Source: Lichenostomus cassidix
Taxonomy: Eukaryota > Chordata > Aves > Passeriformes > Meliphagidae
Direction of reading: 5' to 3'
Length of the DNA: 64,000 bases
NCBI GenBank assembly: GCA_008360975.2
Contig: CM039195.1
Span: forward strand, 12,143,010-12,207,009
A program made the translations under genes and the position numbers. Shown in pieces: positions 24,115 to 38,300 of this stretch. Below the pieces are notes generated by a model. That model was given only the letters and a program-made list of their open reading frames with translations. It did not search any database and was not told the origin of the DNA. Numbering within the stretch: position 1 is the stretch's first letter; every line of letters begins with the position of its first letter.

Positions 24115-27100
24115 GAAATCAGATTATTAGTGATCACTGTTCGATTGGTAACAGCTCAATCCCTCATCCATCCTTTCCGTGCAGCTGCTGTTGCTGATGT
24201 TTTTTCCCTTTTTTTTGTGAGAACAGGCTCAGCCAATAGTTCTGCCCAAGAAAATTCCCAGGAAAACCTCCCAAACTCTCTCCTGGTTTGAAGCTAGCTG
24301 GACTCCAGCTGCAGTCTGACACGGGAGGATGGCACTGTGGGATGATGATGGACTTCACTTTGCTTAAATAAAGAGAAATCCCAGAGAAGTAACACCAGGA
24401 CAGTGGGATCAGAATTTACCAGCTGCTACAAAACATTGTTTTAACTAAATTTCCTGACATGCTAATACAGCTTCCCAATTTTCTTCTGGATAATGCCCAG
24501 GTGTGTTTGCAAATCTTCCCCTCGACTTCAGATTCTCTGCTACACAGATCACAAAAAGAAACAAATCTGTTTCAGCATGTAATCATTCACACTTGACAAA
24601 AGCAAGCTGGATATCAAATATTGAGCACTGGCAACAAGTGGCTCTCAATTCATCTGTTCCTTGAGAACCTAGATTGGCTGAATAAAATGGAATGAATTAA
24701 GTATCTCAGGATACTCTCAAGCAGAAAAAAGAAACTAATGTCATCAGTAAAATTACCTCCAGGCAAATGTTTGCTTAGCTTTAGTCAACATCTTCTTTCC
24801 ACTGCCCATAAAATCTTTGATTCAAGAGAACACAGAGACGACTCACAATCTTATAATGCATTTTTAAAACCTGGCAGAGGGTATTTCCATCTTCACAGTA
24901 GGACATGTAATTATATTCTCCTTAGAACAGGCTAATCTGAAACCAGCTCTTGCTAACTATTATCTATGTATTGAAACACAGAGCAATTCTCTTTTGAAAA
25001 TACCTCACTCAGATTGGCTTGGGGAAAAGATCTTCTCCCCACTAGTGGGGGCAGCTAATGCCAATTCTCAGGTGCATCAGCCCCATGCTGCTGCTGGCAG
25101 AAGCATCCATCATTTCCCATCAGCTGATGGAGGACCTGATGGGCTAGGGGAGGGGTGGAACTCAGAGAAAGAAATAAAACTTGCCATACTTGCACAAGAA
25201 ATCAATACAAAGTTGTTTGTATGACTTTTTTAAGTAACTGCAACTCTTCTGAGGTAAGGCTTTGTTTTAAAGGGGAGTAGAGGTTAACATTTGATAATCA
25301 TCACTAATATGATAAAAGGTTCCTATTACCAATGACTTAAGGACTTCTTCCCTTTAATTTTCAGTTTATGAGTATATAAATTGCTTTGTTATTTAGTGCA
25401 GGCTCCTTAAATCCTGAAGTCTTTATGCACTGGATGATAACAAATGGATCAGTTTTAGCACTTGTAATAGTTCAGTAAATCATGGAGCAGCCTACCTTTC
25501 AGCAAAGCCATCATACAGACCTGGGCACAGCAAACCTATTAGCTGCTATTTCTGACTGTGTGTCTGACAAAACTAATGCATGCTCTGTCTCCTGCTCTCA
25601 CTTGGGTTTTAACAAGGTGAGAACAGCCTCAGAACTGAGGGTGGGTAGTATCAGGGTTTGATTTTGGGAAGGACAGACACATCCAGGGTGTGCTGGGCAC
25701 ACTTCTGCTGCTCTCAGAGCACTACTGCTGCTCTCAGCACCACTGCTGCTGTCAGAACCACTTCTCAACAGCCCTGCCAGAAAAAAGGTGAAAAAGCTGC
25801 TCTCCTCTGCTGCCTGAAATCCCTGGAAGAGCACCAGAGCCATCAGGCTGCCCAGGATCTCCAGTGCTCCTCACAGCTGCAGTGTCCTGGGGAAGGTAGG
25901 CATTGCCTATCTCCAGCAGTGACAAGCAGACACAGGGGCAGCTTTTAGGGAGGCACTGTAGGAGCAAGGTGGGTGTGGAATGGAAAACTACAAAACTGAA
26001 ATCCTGGCTATTCAGAGAGAAAACAGGGAAAAGAAGTTACATAAGAGGATTGAGATATCTACCAAAATAGACAAAAAGCTGATGCTACAGGTGCTAATCA
26101 CTCCCAGTGTATTGCCAGTGCACAGAACAACCCTGAGTTAACTCCATTAACAACAAAACAGCTGAGTTGGGCATTTTTGAGACAATCTGTGCCTCCCAAT
26201 TTCTGTCTCATTAAAGCTTTTTTTTAATATCACACCAAAATTACAGAGTGTAAAACCCTGCACAACTGCTGAGGTACTTCTTGCACGAGAAGGAGCTGTG
26301 TTTAACCACCAGGGAACTCCTGTGCAGCCACTGGCACACACCTCACACTGAATTCCCCAGCCAGGCTCACAAAGTGGTGCTCTGGCAGTGGCATCAATCT
26401 GGAAATAACAACTGTCTTCAGAACTTTCTCCTACTGCTCATTCCCAAGGAAATCAGAGACTGTTTGAGGAGCTCTAATGGCACCATTGCTTTGAGGAAAG
26501 GAAGCCCTGATGCTGCTCTTTAATAAATCAATGCCTCTCTGGCTGCCTTCCAGACCACAAAAACACTTTGGGCATCTTTGCCTGCCTTTCATTTGGTGAC
26601 TTGTAGGACCCTCTCCATCATCTCGATGGCTGCAGATTTTCTCCATAACCCTTTTCCTTTTTTTTTTGGCTTCTACCATGAGACTCACAGAACATTCCCC
26701 CTTAATAGGTCTCAGACTATGTTTTTCCAGAAACCCTTGGCGTTTTCTGAAACCCAACATTTGTGTATTAAAGACAAATAAGTAGTGAGTCAATAATTAG
26801 GTCAGCATCAGTGCTTTCCTCAAGCACACAGCATGCTGTATGGACATGTATGGCCAAATGGTTCTGATTTGCAGAAGTAACCGCAAATTATTTTGAGATT
26901 GCTTCAAAAATGCTGGGGAATTTCTGTCCATCGGTGCAAACTATTAGAAGGGAATTTCAGGACACAGAATGAGCTGAATAGTGCCTGCTGGAAGTCTGGC
27001 AGAGGGAATGTCTTCCTTGGAGCAAGGCACATCCGTGACTGGGTGGGAATGCAGCTGTGCATGGCCTGTTCTTGTTCACACCAAAAGCTTTAAAGCACAA

Positions 27101-29840
27101 AGACTAATTTCTAGGATTTCTTTCAACAGGACATGGCTGTTTTTGAAGAACAGGTGTTTCTAGAAGAATTTTGAGTGTAACACAACTGCAAAGAAGTTCT
27201 TGTGGATGAGCAGCTGCCCATCCAGAGTGCAGGTAAATGCTCAAAACACTGGGACGAGAGATTGAGCACTGATAATGAGGACACTATACTCCTTCCAACC
27301 ACCCCACAGTAAGAATAATTCTTTTCCTGCTCTTACAAAATTAGGGAGTATGCAGCTTGTTGCAAAAGGTCAAAGCAGGAATAGTTTTGTCTGCATGTTT
27401 CAAGCGTTACCAAGCATGTCAGATTCTGATTCCAGACCCACTTGCACAGCCACCAACAGGCCAATGAACTAGAAAATAACCAAACCAACCTGGGATTACT
27501 TCAGATTCCCCCACTGCCTTCACAACTACCAGAAATTCCTTCAGCAAAGTGAAGCTGGATTCCCTGACTCTTCATTCTCACAGTTACCAAGTTCACTTCT
27601 CATACAGTTCTTTTGTCTGAAATCGAAATCCTCCCTGCATTGTCTCCCCTTCCCTGAGCTGCCCGTCCTTTCCGTTATTAAATTGATTGTACATTAGAGA
27701 TGCTGTGTTTACCTCAGACACTCTCCATTAGGAGGGATCCAGCCTGTACACTAAATATTTAATTGGTGTTCTGAGATGCTCTGAATCTATGTATTTTCTG
27801 TTTTCCTAGGGGGTTCATGGCTCACGTCAGTTGGATACTTCTTTCCCAGCAACAGAAGGCAAAGTTAACTATTTCCAACAGCAAATGCACTGGTCCTGAA
27901 CTGAAACAAACCCAAACAAATCACACCCTGTTCTGGAGACAGTGACATTCTGGAGATATAACCTCACTCCCAAATCAAACTGTAGATTCTTTTGGTAGTA
28001 TAGACTGATAATAATTCTGTGCATGTGTGAAAACTGCGATTCCCCACCCAGAGGGAAATTCTCCAGTAGCATCACAAGGAACATCACAACTGTTCCTCCC
28101 CTGACTGTTCCACCTTTCATCAGAGACAAATCAGCAACACGGTGGCAACACTCAGCTGCAGACAGGCATTGCTGCTCAGTGCTGGAGCCTTTCGTGTGAC
28201 AAAAGGCTGGTGGCACTTGGGCTAAGGCTCACAGAGCAGCAGCAAGGGGCACAGCAAACACCTGCTGCTCTTGTTTCCAAACAAAACCACTCACATATGA
28301 GGAGAAGGAGCAGCTGCTGTGAGCACAGCCATGGGTGACAACTCCATGTCCCTTCTGTTGGGACTGCAGCAGGCTCAGCTGGGCTCCACTCAGAGCAAAT
28401 CACCAAGTGCTGATCAAAGACATCGCAGTCTCTTAGTGCTTTTCACTGAGCAGCACCTTGCCAAACCACTGCATCCTCGCTAGCAAACAATAGTTCAAAA
28501 GATACTTTGATTTTTATTTTTTTAACATAAAATGTAATGTGCCAATATGAAAAACCAGCCCAGACTATTTAGAATTGGGTACCCTGCTTCTGTTTAGTTC
28601 CTATCCTCCAAGAACACACTCCATTCAGAGCAAAGGGGTGACCAGCAGGGCTTGTTTTCCATCCTGCCCTGCACTCCAAACCTGGGAATTCTCCACGAGC
28701 AGAGCTCCTTAATGCAGATCTGTGCAGGCAGGGAGGGTCTGGGCTGCAGGATCAGGTTGCATAAAGCCCATCTGGCCTCTCACAGGTGATTTTTTGTGCT
28801 CTCCTGAGCACTGAACTGGGATGCTTTCTGAGTCTCCACGTGCACTCACTGCTCTGAATTCAACTCTTCTGATTTGGGTGGCATTTAGTTCAGAAAAGCA
28901 CACAGAACATCAATCTGCTTCTGTTATTTACTGTAAAAACATCAAAAACCTCTGTTTCAACTGAATTTCCTCTATATCACCACACTAATTGTACTATGAT
29001 TACAGATGCACACTTACTACACATTTCATTCTCTTTTTAGTAACTTCAGTGTTTTCCAGTCCTTTCAAAATAAAGCTTGGATGATTCTGAATAAAACATG
29101 GAAATTTATTTTCACTAGTCAACTTGAAAAATTATTTTTTCTTTTCCTTTCAACCTTTTTAAAATAAAAGCCAATGTTTTTCATATCATTATATGTTTGG
29201 TATCATAGAGTTCTCTAAAAATGGTAGAAGTGTTTCTGAAAGTTACATGTAACCCTAACACCATTATGTATTATTCTGGACTCTCTAATCTATCCTTTTC
29301 AAAGAAATTAATGAAAAAAAAGCTACTACTTTTTAATTTTTTTTTTTTTAATTATGGCTCAGAGTTATCATGACTTTAACATACAGAACAGAATATTGGA
29401 AACTCATTTTTTGCAGCTGTTACATCTGGTTTTCAAACCAGCAAGAACTGCATGGCAATGTTAGCACACCATGACTGCCTTGTTCTGATGTCAACATGAG
29501 AAAAAAAATTACATATGAGTCCAGAAAAATTTCATTATATTTTTAACACTGATGAATATTCAAAATATTTTACTGTCTCTTCCTGTAAAATAGATACTTT
29601 GGATATAAAGTTATCCTAACTGAAAGAAACCCCCACAATGCTATACTGGACTCCACATTTCCAGCTGAGCAGATGACTGGGAAGGTGCCCAAAACTCAAG
29701 ACCTACACATTTCAAGGACTTAGGATAAATTAAGTTTTTAAGGGAATTTAAGGGTATTTTTCTAGACTTACAGCAGTTTGTTTGGGATTTTTAAAAAATA
29801 TCTGTTTAAAGGCAAAAGAGAATAGTAAATAATTACAGTA
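24115..29840. other. Non-coding stretch, no gene recognised
   Basis: No gene is supported. Two acceptor-like sites are followed by open frames that run to a stop: about 27110 (14 codons) and about 27810 (29 codons). These have the shape of terminal exons, but the peptides are unknown and two frames are open in the second case. GC-richer patches occur at 25640-25930 and 28160-28420. Confidence 0.5.
25701..25760. repeat. Imperfect triplicate of a CTGCTGCT-containing unit
   Basis: Three successive copies of a unit of roughly 18-20 bases, each with CTGCTGCT followed by a TCAG-containing part, run head to tail with a few differences. This is a very small minisatellite-like duplication. Open frames cross it on both strands, which reflects the repeat rather than a protein. 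Confidence 0.65.
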
Positions 29841-29848
29841 ACAAACCT

Positions 29849-29928
29849 GTTTTTTTGTTTGTTTGGGTTTTTTTGTTTTGGTTTTTTTGTGGGTTTTTTG
29901 TTTGCCTTTTTTCCTTTTGTTTTGTTTT
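29849..29928. repeat. T/G-rich low-complexity tract
   Basis: About 80 bases on the plus strand are mainly T runs broken by G, the complement of the A/C-rich class at 23267 and 32323. This tract is in the opposite orientation to those two. Confidence 0.85.
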
Positions 29929-29934
29929 CTCCCC

Positions 29935-31275
29935 AGTGCCTATAAGGTTTTAGATGCAAATGTACTGCACAGGACAGTGTGCCTGGAATTATCAGTAAGC
30001 AGAATGTTTACAATACCTTTATGGTAAGTAGCAAACAGATGACTGGTTATCTACATCCCAGAAAGTGACTCACCATCATTTGATCATGAAAAATTGTGGG
30101 AATAAACCAGGAGATTAATGCAATCTACCTTAAAATTCCCAGGCAGTGTGTTAAGCAAAGAAAGGTACAGCAGATATCAAGGATGTATCTGAGCCATAAA
30201 GTATTTGGGGCACAGGCAGTATCTCACTCTGGGCTTGTAAAGTGCCTGTAATTTATGGTGCTATAGAAATGATTTTTAACAATGATGAAAACAGTTGTAG
30301 AAAGCAGCAGTTCAGAGAACGGAGGAAAAAAAAAGGAGAAATGAGCTGATAGCATAAGGAGTAATCTATAGCACGTAGGGAAAACCAACGAAAAGGTAAT
30401 AAAACTATTCATTATGTGCTCTTTGGAGGGCAGCTGCTCTCAAGTAGCAAAGTGACCTTGAGATGAACAACACTTTTTTAGCTCCAGTGTTGGACTCCAA
30501 GAGATCTTAAGAATGAAAAGGCAAAGACAAGCCCTGCATGAAAGAGAAATGCATTAAATGGGACTTTTGAGCACAGAGCAGCTGTGGTTTTGCCCATTGC
30601 CTATGGAATAACAGCCACATGGCATTTTATTCCAGGCTTGGCTCCATCTGCAGCCACTCCTTCACATTAAGGCTCTAATACAGCTCTGGTATTAGTGGAG
30701 CACAGAAAATGCTGTGATCTGATCTGCTTGGGTTTGATATCTCCCTCTCCCTGTCTGAGTCACGCTGCCTTTAAAGACAACAGAGGTGATCAAAGCTTCC
30801 AAACACACAACAGCACACAGATGTGGAGGAAGAAACATTCCCAAAACAAGGTCAGCTTCTCCCAAGGGTGAGAAACAACAAAGATGCTACAAATCAGCAG
30901 AGCATTTTTACCTTTCTCGACTTCCAGGCTTAGAAAATGGATCCTCAAGATACCAAGCAACAAATAGAAAAATACCAGCTCAGGATTTCTTCCATCTCTC
31001 CATTAATTTGTCCCCCAGTACCTACTGGTATTGGTGATTGCCTTGATCAAGGGACAGGACCTGGACTTGCTCAGCTTCATGAGGTACACCTGGATTCACC
31101 TCTCCAGCTGTCCAGGTGCACTCAGGGAAAAGTGGGAAACTCCAGCTAATACATTTTTCTAAAGAAACTTTAGCTGCAGGCTTTTGTGAGGAGAAAAAAA
31201 ATTTATCCATCCAACGGAATTTTTAAAATTTTGTACTTCACTTGCCTTCCAACAACAGGAATAGCTCCCTGCTTG
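29935..31275. other. Non-coding stretch, no gene recognised
   Basis: I see no gene or element here. There is a donor-like GGTAAGT near 30025 without a supporting acceptor, and short open frames of no recognised family. Confidence 0.6.
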
Positions 31276-31280
31276 AGCCC

Positions 31281-31350
31281 AAATCACAGAATCATGGAAT
31301 CACAGACCTAACTAGGTTGGAAAAGACCTTTGAGATCATCAAGTCCAAAA
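31281..31350 (-). mobile_element. CR1 LINE 3'-end fragment
   Basis: The plus strand shows the complement of a CR1 3' end: a TCACAGAATCATGGAAT-like start, then GGTTGGAAAAGACC, then GATCATCAAGTCC. This is the well-known avian CR1 terminal region, so the element's sense strand is minus and it is truncated to about 70 bp. CR1 elements are non-LTR retrotransposons usually found 5'-truncated, and this one cannot be active. Confidence 0.85.
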
Positions 31351-31354
31351 TTTC

Positions 31355-32315
31355 AAGATGCCACAAAACTACTGTCAGCTTGATAAAAACATGGATTTTG
31401 TTTGTTTGGTGTAGGTTCTTTTTATGTCTCTATCCTGCTCCCTGAAGGCTACATACAGGTTTTGGGGATTTTGTACCCAGAAAGCCATTTCTGTTGAACA
31501 CAAAGACTTGGCTTTCAGGAAAAGTTGGGATTTTGCTGCAGAACAGAACAGAGCACAGTTACAGTTCACTTATTCTTACTAAAAAATGTCAAGAGACTAA
31601 GAACAAATATAATCCTGGCCTATCCAAAGTCAAGATTTCACTTTTCATCCGGCAGGATGGTTTATGTTCATGTCAACTCCAAGTCTGTAAGCCTGGATCC
31701 TTAACTGTACTTATATACATGTATAACACAGATACACATTTGTATTTACAGGCATACAAATAAATATTGATTCATGCATTCCTGGGTTTTTTTACGATGA
31801 ATTTATTTTTACTTGTAAAAATTTGCTGCTTGGAAAAAATTTGGCAGCTACTTACAAAAGTGTAATTAAATGTTTTTGTAGAGTAGCACACCTGACCAGT
31901 TTAAACAGGTAAGGTTTAGAAAGATTTTACAGAACAGAAAAAGACCATTAAAGTCAATAGAAGAACGTGATGTCCATATTAAAATCAATATTCCATCATT
32001 CTCTCTACTTGAAGAAATACTGGTTGAACAAGTCAGTGTGGCCCAGTGATTATAAGTCCCTATTACACTACATTGTTTGGATTGTTCATGTAAATTGGTT
32101 TAGAGTTTTTTTCAGTTCTTACAATATTTTCAGTGCCTTTCAACAATTGTTCCCTTTAAAAATCTTGTTGCTCACTCTGTTTATTTAGATGTGAGTAAAT
32201 GAGAATATAAACCCACCGTGCAGAAGGACCAAAGAGCGTGTAAAATATCCAGCCCAGCTACCTACAACTGAAAAGCCTTTCCTGGTTTTTCATGTTTTTC
32301 ACCCAAGTCAAAGAG
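31355..32315. other. Non-coding stretch, no gene recognised
   Basis: I see nothing but unique sequence and short chance open frames. A CAG|GTAAGG donor-like site lies near 31910, without a supported exon. Confidence 0.6.
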
Positions 32316-32322
32316 AAAAGTA

Positions 32323-32530
32323 AATCCAAAACCCCACAATCCCTACCCAAGCCAAAAAGGCCTTGTACAAACACCCAAGAAAAAACCAACACCAACCTAA
32401 AACCTGCAAAAAAAGTCAAATCAACCAAGAAAAAAAAACCCACAACAAACAAAAAAACAACCAAACAAAAAACAAAAACATAAACACCAAACAACCAACC
32501 AAACAAAAAAAAACCCAAACCACAAATCCC
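32323..32530. repeat. Long A/C-rich low-complexity tract, CAAA/CCAA-type
   Basis: About 200 bases on the plus strand are dominated by A with C, G and T being rare. It is the longest of the strand-asymmetric tracts here. Open frames through it on both strands (for example minus 32258-32542) encode low-complexity peptides and are artefacts of composition. It may be an expanded simple repeat or a degraded retroelement tail. Confidence 0.85.
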
Positions 32531-32539
32531 TCCAAACTG

Positions 32540-35080
32540 CACTGTAAACTAGCTAGTGTTTCCTGCTTGAATTAGGTGTGACACTAAAGGGACTGTGATC
32601 TTTGCTAGTCAAATTGCCTCAGCAACAGCAGAGGTTGAAATAATAAGTCAGAATAGTATAAACACTGTTAAAGCTGTGCACTCAAAGGTCTGCTTTCCAG
32701 ATGATCAAAGAGAAACTACAAAAGCTGTGTGAAAAAAGAGCTCCCTCTCAACAAACACAAACTAAGCAAGGAAAGCTTTCTTCTTTTCTAGGGCAGCAGC
32801 CCTGATCCCAGCAGTGCTCTGCAGCAGCAGCTGGGTGCAGTCGCTGCACAAACTCTCAACCCAAGCTGCTGTTGGGGTGCAGGAGCTGTTCCCAAATCCA
32901 GCTGGATCCAGGGCTGGCATTGCTCAGGTGTGTGCAGCAGGAGGAGGAGAGCACCAGGATGTTGCATTAATGTTGGCTACAGGCTCAGCAGCCCCTCTGC
33001 TGCCCAAATGGATTTCCTTCTCTCCCTTCCCAAGTTGACCACTTCCTGAACCTTCATTTCACTCTGTGAACTATTTCATGAACCAATTCCCTGTCCCTGG
33101 CTGTCCTTACACAGATATGAGTTTAAACACACATTGAGTAGCTGCTGAATCCCATTGAGTGCTGCAGCTCTGAATGGAATCTGTCACCCCAACTGGACAG
33201 GTGGTTTAGGAAAACATTGCTTCAGCATCACCAAATATTCCTGTCATCCTCCAGTTCCAGCAATTATGAAGCACCACACAGAGAAAATACTTGACTGTGC
33301 AAAAATCAGAGCTGAATTCAAAAGAAAGTGGCACTTGAACAGCAGAAAAGCCTCTGCCTGCTGTTCTCAGAAATGTCAAAACAACATCAGGGAAGTAATG
33401 GAAAGTTTTCTGAATAGCATTGCATCAAGAGCAGAGTCAGGACAATACCTAAAGGCCTCTTGACTATTCCTGAAAGAATTTAAAGAAACCTGAAGTGAGT
33501 GGCACCACTATTGAACAAAGTGCTGCAAACACTCTTTGTTCTCTTGATCCAAGGGCTCTGCTAGCAGCCAGCATTTCAGGAGAAAGAATCCTCGTGGTGA
33601 GAGGCCATGGCACTTGAAACGTGAACCACAACAGTTTTCATTACCTTGCCATTGTTTTTAGTCACAATAATAGTAAACAACAAATTGAGGACCAGCATTA
33701 AGAGTTAATTCTTGAGAAGTTTCCTAAAGTTTACCAGAACTGCAACTGAATTTTACATTTCTCTAGTTGTTTTGTTGTTGTTGTTTTGGCATAAATTCAT
33801 TTCAAGCTAAGTGAAAATTTAAATGAAATCACATCCCCACAGCTAACCTTTCTCCCCAGTCTTTTTTAGGTCTTATTTCCAAGATTGTTTCCTCAACTGT
33901 GATGAGAATTACCCTTTATGAACCACTGGGAAGTCTGTTGGAGAGACAGTGAGTGAGAATACTCCAATTTCACTCCATGTCGATGTGTCAGACAAACCAG
34001 GAACCAAAAATACATCTCCTTATTGATCTCACATACCTGTATCTCCACACTACACCTACACAGAGATGACACACACAGCTCACTGCAGGAATAACTGCAG
34101 CAACTAAAGGAGGATCACTTGAAGCCACTTGTCTGCCACATCAAATGCAGCACATGTGAATTCCTGAGGAAAGGATCAGTAGTAAACACACTGGATTGAT
34201 CCAACTCTAGAAGTTATCTTAGCTCTCCCCCTTTTAACCCTTTTTCCCCTGAGGGACATCGAATACCAGGTAGTTCCAGATGACTCTTCCAGGCAAAACA
34301 CCCATGCTGTTTACAAATGCAGACCAAGGGTTTTTTAGAAGGAAAGGCAAAAAGTGACATTTTTATTACTGGCCAGAATTTGCAGAAATGCTATGAATTA
34401 CCATGTTGCTCTCTGGTAACAAGACATCACTGACTCACAAAACAACCTCAGACACCTTTTTTGCCTCTCCTGCCCACACAGGTTGTGCCCTGCTATCACC
34501 CTAAGTCATTTCAGAAACCCTTGAGAATAACACCTACTTAACAAATCACTTCCACTCTGATTCTCTCCCTCTCTCCAGTTGTTTGTTTGTTTTCACTCAG
34601 CTCAAACCGATTAAAAAATTAGTGTCTGTCACTGAATGATCATTTCCCTCGTTCGTGCATCAGAGGAACACTGAACACAAAACATGTCAATGGATTGTTC
34701 TTATGTCACTGGAGAAAGCCAATGCCACAACGATGAGCTTCCAAAATTACCTTTAAAAAAGTTTCCAAATAACTTCAGCAATACAGCTGAGCACATTACA
34801 AACCTGATAAATTAATGCACTGAACAAAAACACAAATAAAGCTAAATACTGCAGGATCAGTGCTGCTTAAAAACTCTGCTGGACATAAATGCATTTGTTT
34901 TTGTTTTCTCTCTACCTCACATAACTTTGATACATTTTTGGCTTCTTGTCACACTTTATTTCATTTACCATGTCAGAGACAAGACAAATAGAACAATTCT
35001 GAATGCGGAACTTCTTTTTGTCTCCTTGAAAATTAGAGCACTAGAAAAATATAAAAGTTGATGTTAAATAGGAGATGATA
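32540..35080. other. Non-coding stretch, no gene recognised
   Basis: No gene is seen. The plus-strand frame at 33155-33463 (102 codons) and the GC-richer part near 32790-33010 match no family I know. There is a short GTT run near 33771-33784. Confidence 0.55.
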
Positions 35081-35084
35081 GTAA

Positions 35085-35300
35085 GAGCCTGCCCTGCCCG
35101 TATTCAGAGCAGAGAAGGAACTCTGGCTGCATATAATGCATCTTGATAATAAACACATGTGAAAGCAGCTGTTAATTAGAGCAACAACTGGGTCACTTAA
35201 AATTTCAGCTCAAGGAAGCTAATCACACCATTTACCATTAGACCTCATTGGTATTCACAGGAACATTTTTAAAGCCTCCTAACATTAGAGTTTCAAATTG
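35085..35300. promoter_or_regulatory. Candidate conserved non-coding block
   Basis: A repeat-free block holds TTAATTAG and other homeodomain-like cores, with texture like the other CNE candidates. No open frame of note covers it. Conservation is inferred, not measured. Confidence 0.27.
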
Positions 35301-35304
35301 CTCT

Positions 35305-38300
35305 CTGCCCACCTCGGAGAGCTCATCTCGTGTTTGTGCATCAGGACCAAAAGCATTAACTTCTAGAGCACAACTCATGCCAGTGCAGATCCAGGAGTTA
35401 ATCTGAAACAGTTACACTGAATTAATAATGCAAAATAAGAAATTATGAGTTGAAGGTTGGGCAAAGCTGGGGAAGCTCTAAGTTACTCTGTGCATTTAAG
35501 GCTCTGATAACAAAATACCATCCCAGGTTTGAGTCAAACCAGCAAGGAAGGTTCAGTGGAAGCAGCAGCGACTTGTGAAGCTGTCCCTGCTCTTTTTTAT
35601 AGCTTTATGTACTCCAGATTACTTCTACTTAGGGCTTGTAGCCTATTTTTTCCCACAGCCTTAAATAACCTGGACCTTGCATGTTGCAGAGACTTTTTCA
35701 GACTTAAATATAAGCAGAAAAGTGCTTTTAAATGATTTTGAGCAAGCTGTGGGCTCTGTGTGTTGACAGCTCCTTTATCCTAATGCATCAGAATGACAAT
35801 TCCACCCAGTGATTCCTGAGCAGCAGGAAAGAGTCAGAGGGTGGGACTGTCCAAGAGGAGATTTATAAACCAGGACTGGATAACACAAAACACGATGCAG
35901 GGGACTAAAAAGGTTCATTATTTTCTGTAAAGGAAATACTGGTGAAGCACAGTGTGTGGAGGGAGGTGGAGAGAGCAATACTGATGAGTCAGTTTGCCTT
36001 TAAAAACACACTGGGTTTTTTAGTACAACTTGATTTAAATGACACAGGATTAGGAAGCAAAAAGACATTAAGAAACATGAAAATAATTAATATTCGAGGC
36101 AGCACATGGTGATGAAAATCACTGCCAAGAGAAAGAAAACTTGAAAAAATTGCAATAATGCTTTATTTTTTTAAATCAAATAGAAATGTACTAAAGTCAG
36201 TTTAGGTTATGTTTCCAAATGGAATAAAAAAGCCCCAACCGGCCTTACTAGATAGAAAGTTCCTGTAGCTTTCTGTATGATTTCTCATTTAAATAATTCA
36301 GGTAAAGACATTAATGTCTAGCTGGGGACTGTACCAGGCTGGCAGGACAAACAAATTACACACTTGTGGTTGCTGTGAACTTCAAATATTGAGTAAAAAG
36401 GGTTAAAATACACAGGCTTCCTTAATTATTAGAATTATCCTTCATTGTAAATATAATGTATAATGGCCAGAGGCTCTAATATGAATGAGTTTCATTATTC
36501 TAAATGCTTTATTCCAGAACAGTGATGCTCTGCTTTGCATTCGGAATTTCCAAGGCAGTGAAACAGATAAGAGGTGAGAAATGTCTGAATAAATGATTAT
36601 AGTCAGACTTGGATATTTCTTTCTATAGCCACACAATGACTAATTATTTATTTATGCTATTATGCTCTTAACAAGCCTTTCTTCTGAAACTTCTTTACGA
36701 CTCTTAGACTAAGGAATTACTAGGGAACCAAAAAAGAAGAGTGGCAGACATTTTCATCTTAGACTTAGCAAGGGAGTGGGAGATATTACATCTTTTTTTA
36801 TTGTATTATTAGATTATCTAACAATAATCTGGCTTTAACTCGGTTTAACAAACACAACAGGATGTTGGCATTTTGTTGTTTTAATCCTGTTTCCTTGTTC
36901 TATTTCAATTCTTTCAGCTGGGATGAAACAGAAGAGATTGCCTCACATCCAAGTATTCATGGCAGCTCACAAACCCCACAAGAAAATACTGCAGGCGTGC
37001 AAAACCTACCTAATTCAGCCAATTAAACATTTCTCTAACAGCACTGCTGAGTTGGGAGCCAACCTACAAGTGACAGAAGGGTCAAGTGACACGCTCACAG
37101 TGTTCAAAGTGCAACATGTCCACACAGATTGTTTAAATTTCACTGTGACCTTTTGCCACAGCAGATTAGCTGTGAAAGCCACAGGAGATCCCTGGTACAG
37201 GAGCAGAGTTTACACTGGAAACTGTGTTTTGTGTAACAGGAACATCACAGGAGCGGTGGCAGGAGATGTCCCTAAATTTAGCAGGGTACAGACATGGTTT
37301 TGTCTTTAGCTGTCACATTCTGCTCTGACACAAAGGCATCCTAAGCACTGAGCTCATTGTCAGACATAAATGTGCAATACTGGAATAGAAAGTTACCTGG
37401 AAGTTTCACTGCATCTCATTTTACCCACTGCTTTGAAAAATCACACATATTTACTTGGAGAAAGAGCTGGCGGCCTCCTCTCATTACATTGAAAACCAAT
37501 GTCTTCCTTCATTCGAGGGAGAAAACAAAAACAATAAAAAGAAATGAAAACTCTTTGTTCTCGAGGCACTGGTACCTCTTGAAAAGCTTGTCCTTCAGGT
37601 GCTATTGCAATATTTTAGCTTTGACAGCTGCTCTGCTGAGACAGGAGCGCTGATAAAACAAAGCTTTGTCACTCCAGCTCCAGCACAAGGCGATGCAGTC
37701 CCATGTCAGCAAGACAAGAAGTGAGGACAATATGCCATGCGTTGTTCTTGCATAACTTGTGTACCAAAAATCCCATTACGAGTGTGGTGAACACCAGCTG
37801 AGGCATCTAGATATGTTGATGAAGTTAATCTAATGTATGGCTGAATGGACAGGAACACTGCACAATGTGCTTTAAGAGGAGGATATTCCTTTTATTTGCA
37901 AGTCACACAGGCACTGCTGATTCTTGGTGAACAGCAAACAAAAAAATGCTGCTTTTTCTATTTCCAGCAATATTTTTGTTTGTATAGAAACTTACCCTTC
38001 CTTCAGGCCTGCCTCTCCCTGTCTACTTGCATGTGGGATTTAAGGTAAATACTCATCGTGTGGTAGCAGTAAATGGAGGTCTATTAAGCAACACTTGGAT
38101 GACCTAAAAGCTTTTGTTTGGTTGTTTTGTTTTCTTTTAGTTAATGAAGGTTCTCGTGTTTTCCCAAACAAATACTAGAACCAATGAAGAAGTACTGTGA
38201 TGGCAAAGCATCTTCAGAGATGTGTAGTGTTTCAAGGGAGCAGAGACTAAAAGCTGTTGAACACCATACAGGGAAAGGGGAAAACAACACAAAGCTCAGC

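Noticed and set aside
27110..27174. Possible terminal exon of 14 codons after a TTTCAACAG acceptor
   Set aside because: A short frame ending in a stop is expected often by chance, and nothing upstream could be joined to it.
27810..27900. Possible terminal exon of 29 codons after a TTTTCCTAG acceptor
   Set aside because: A second frame is open for longer, the peptide is unknown and no upstream exon is visible.
32258..32542. Minus-strand 94-codon frame rich in Phe, Val and Gly
   Set aside because: It is produced by the A/C-rich low-complexity tract read in reverse.
36923..37309. 128-codon frame just after an acceptor-like AG
   Set aside because: No adequate donor follows and there is no recognisable domain.
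37968..38044. 77-nt splice-flanked open unit on the plus strand
   Set aside because: Both splice signals are only moderate and similar units arise several times in this window, so chance is likely.
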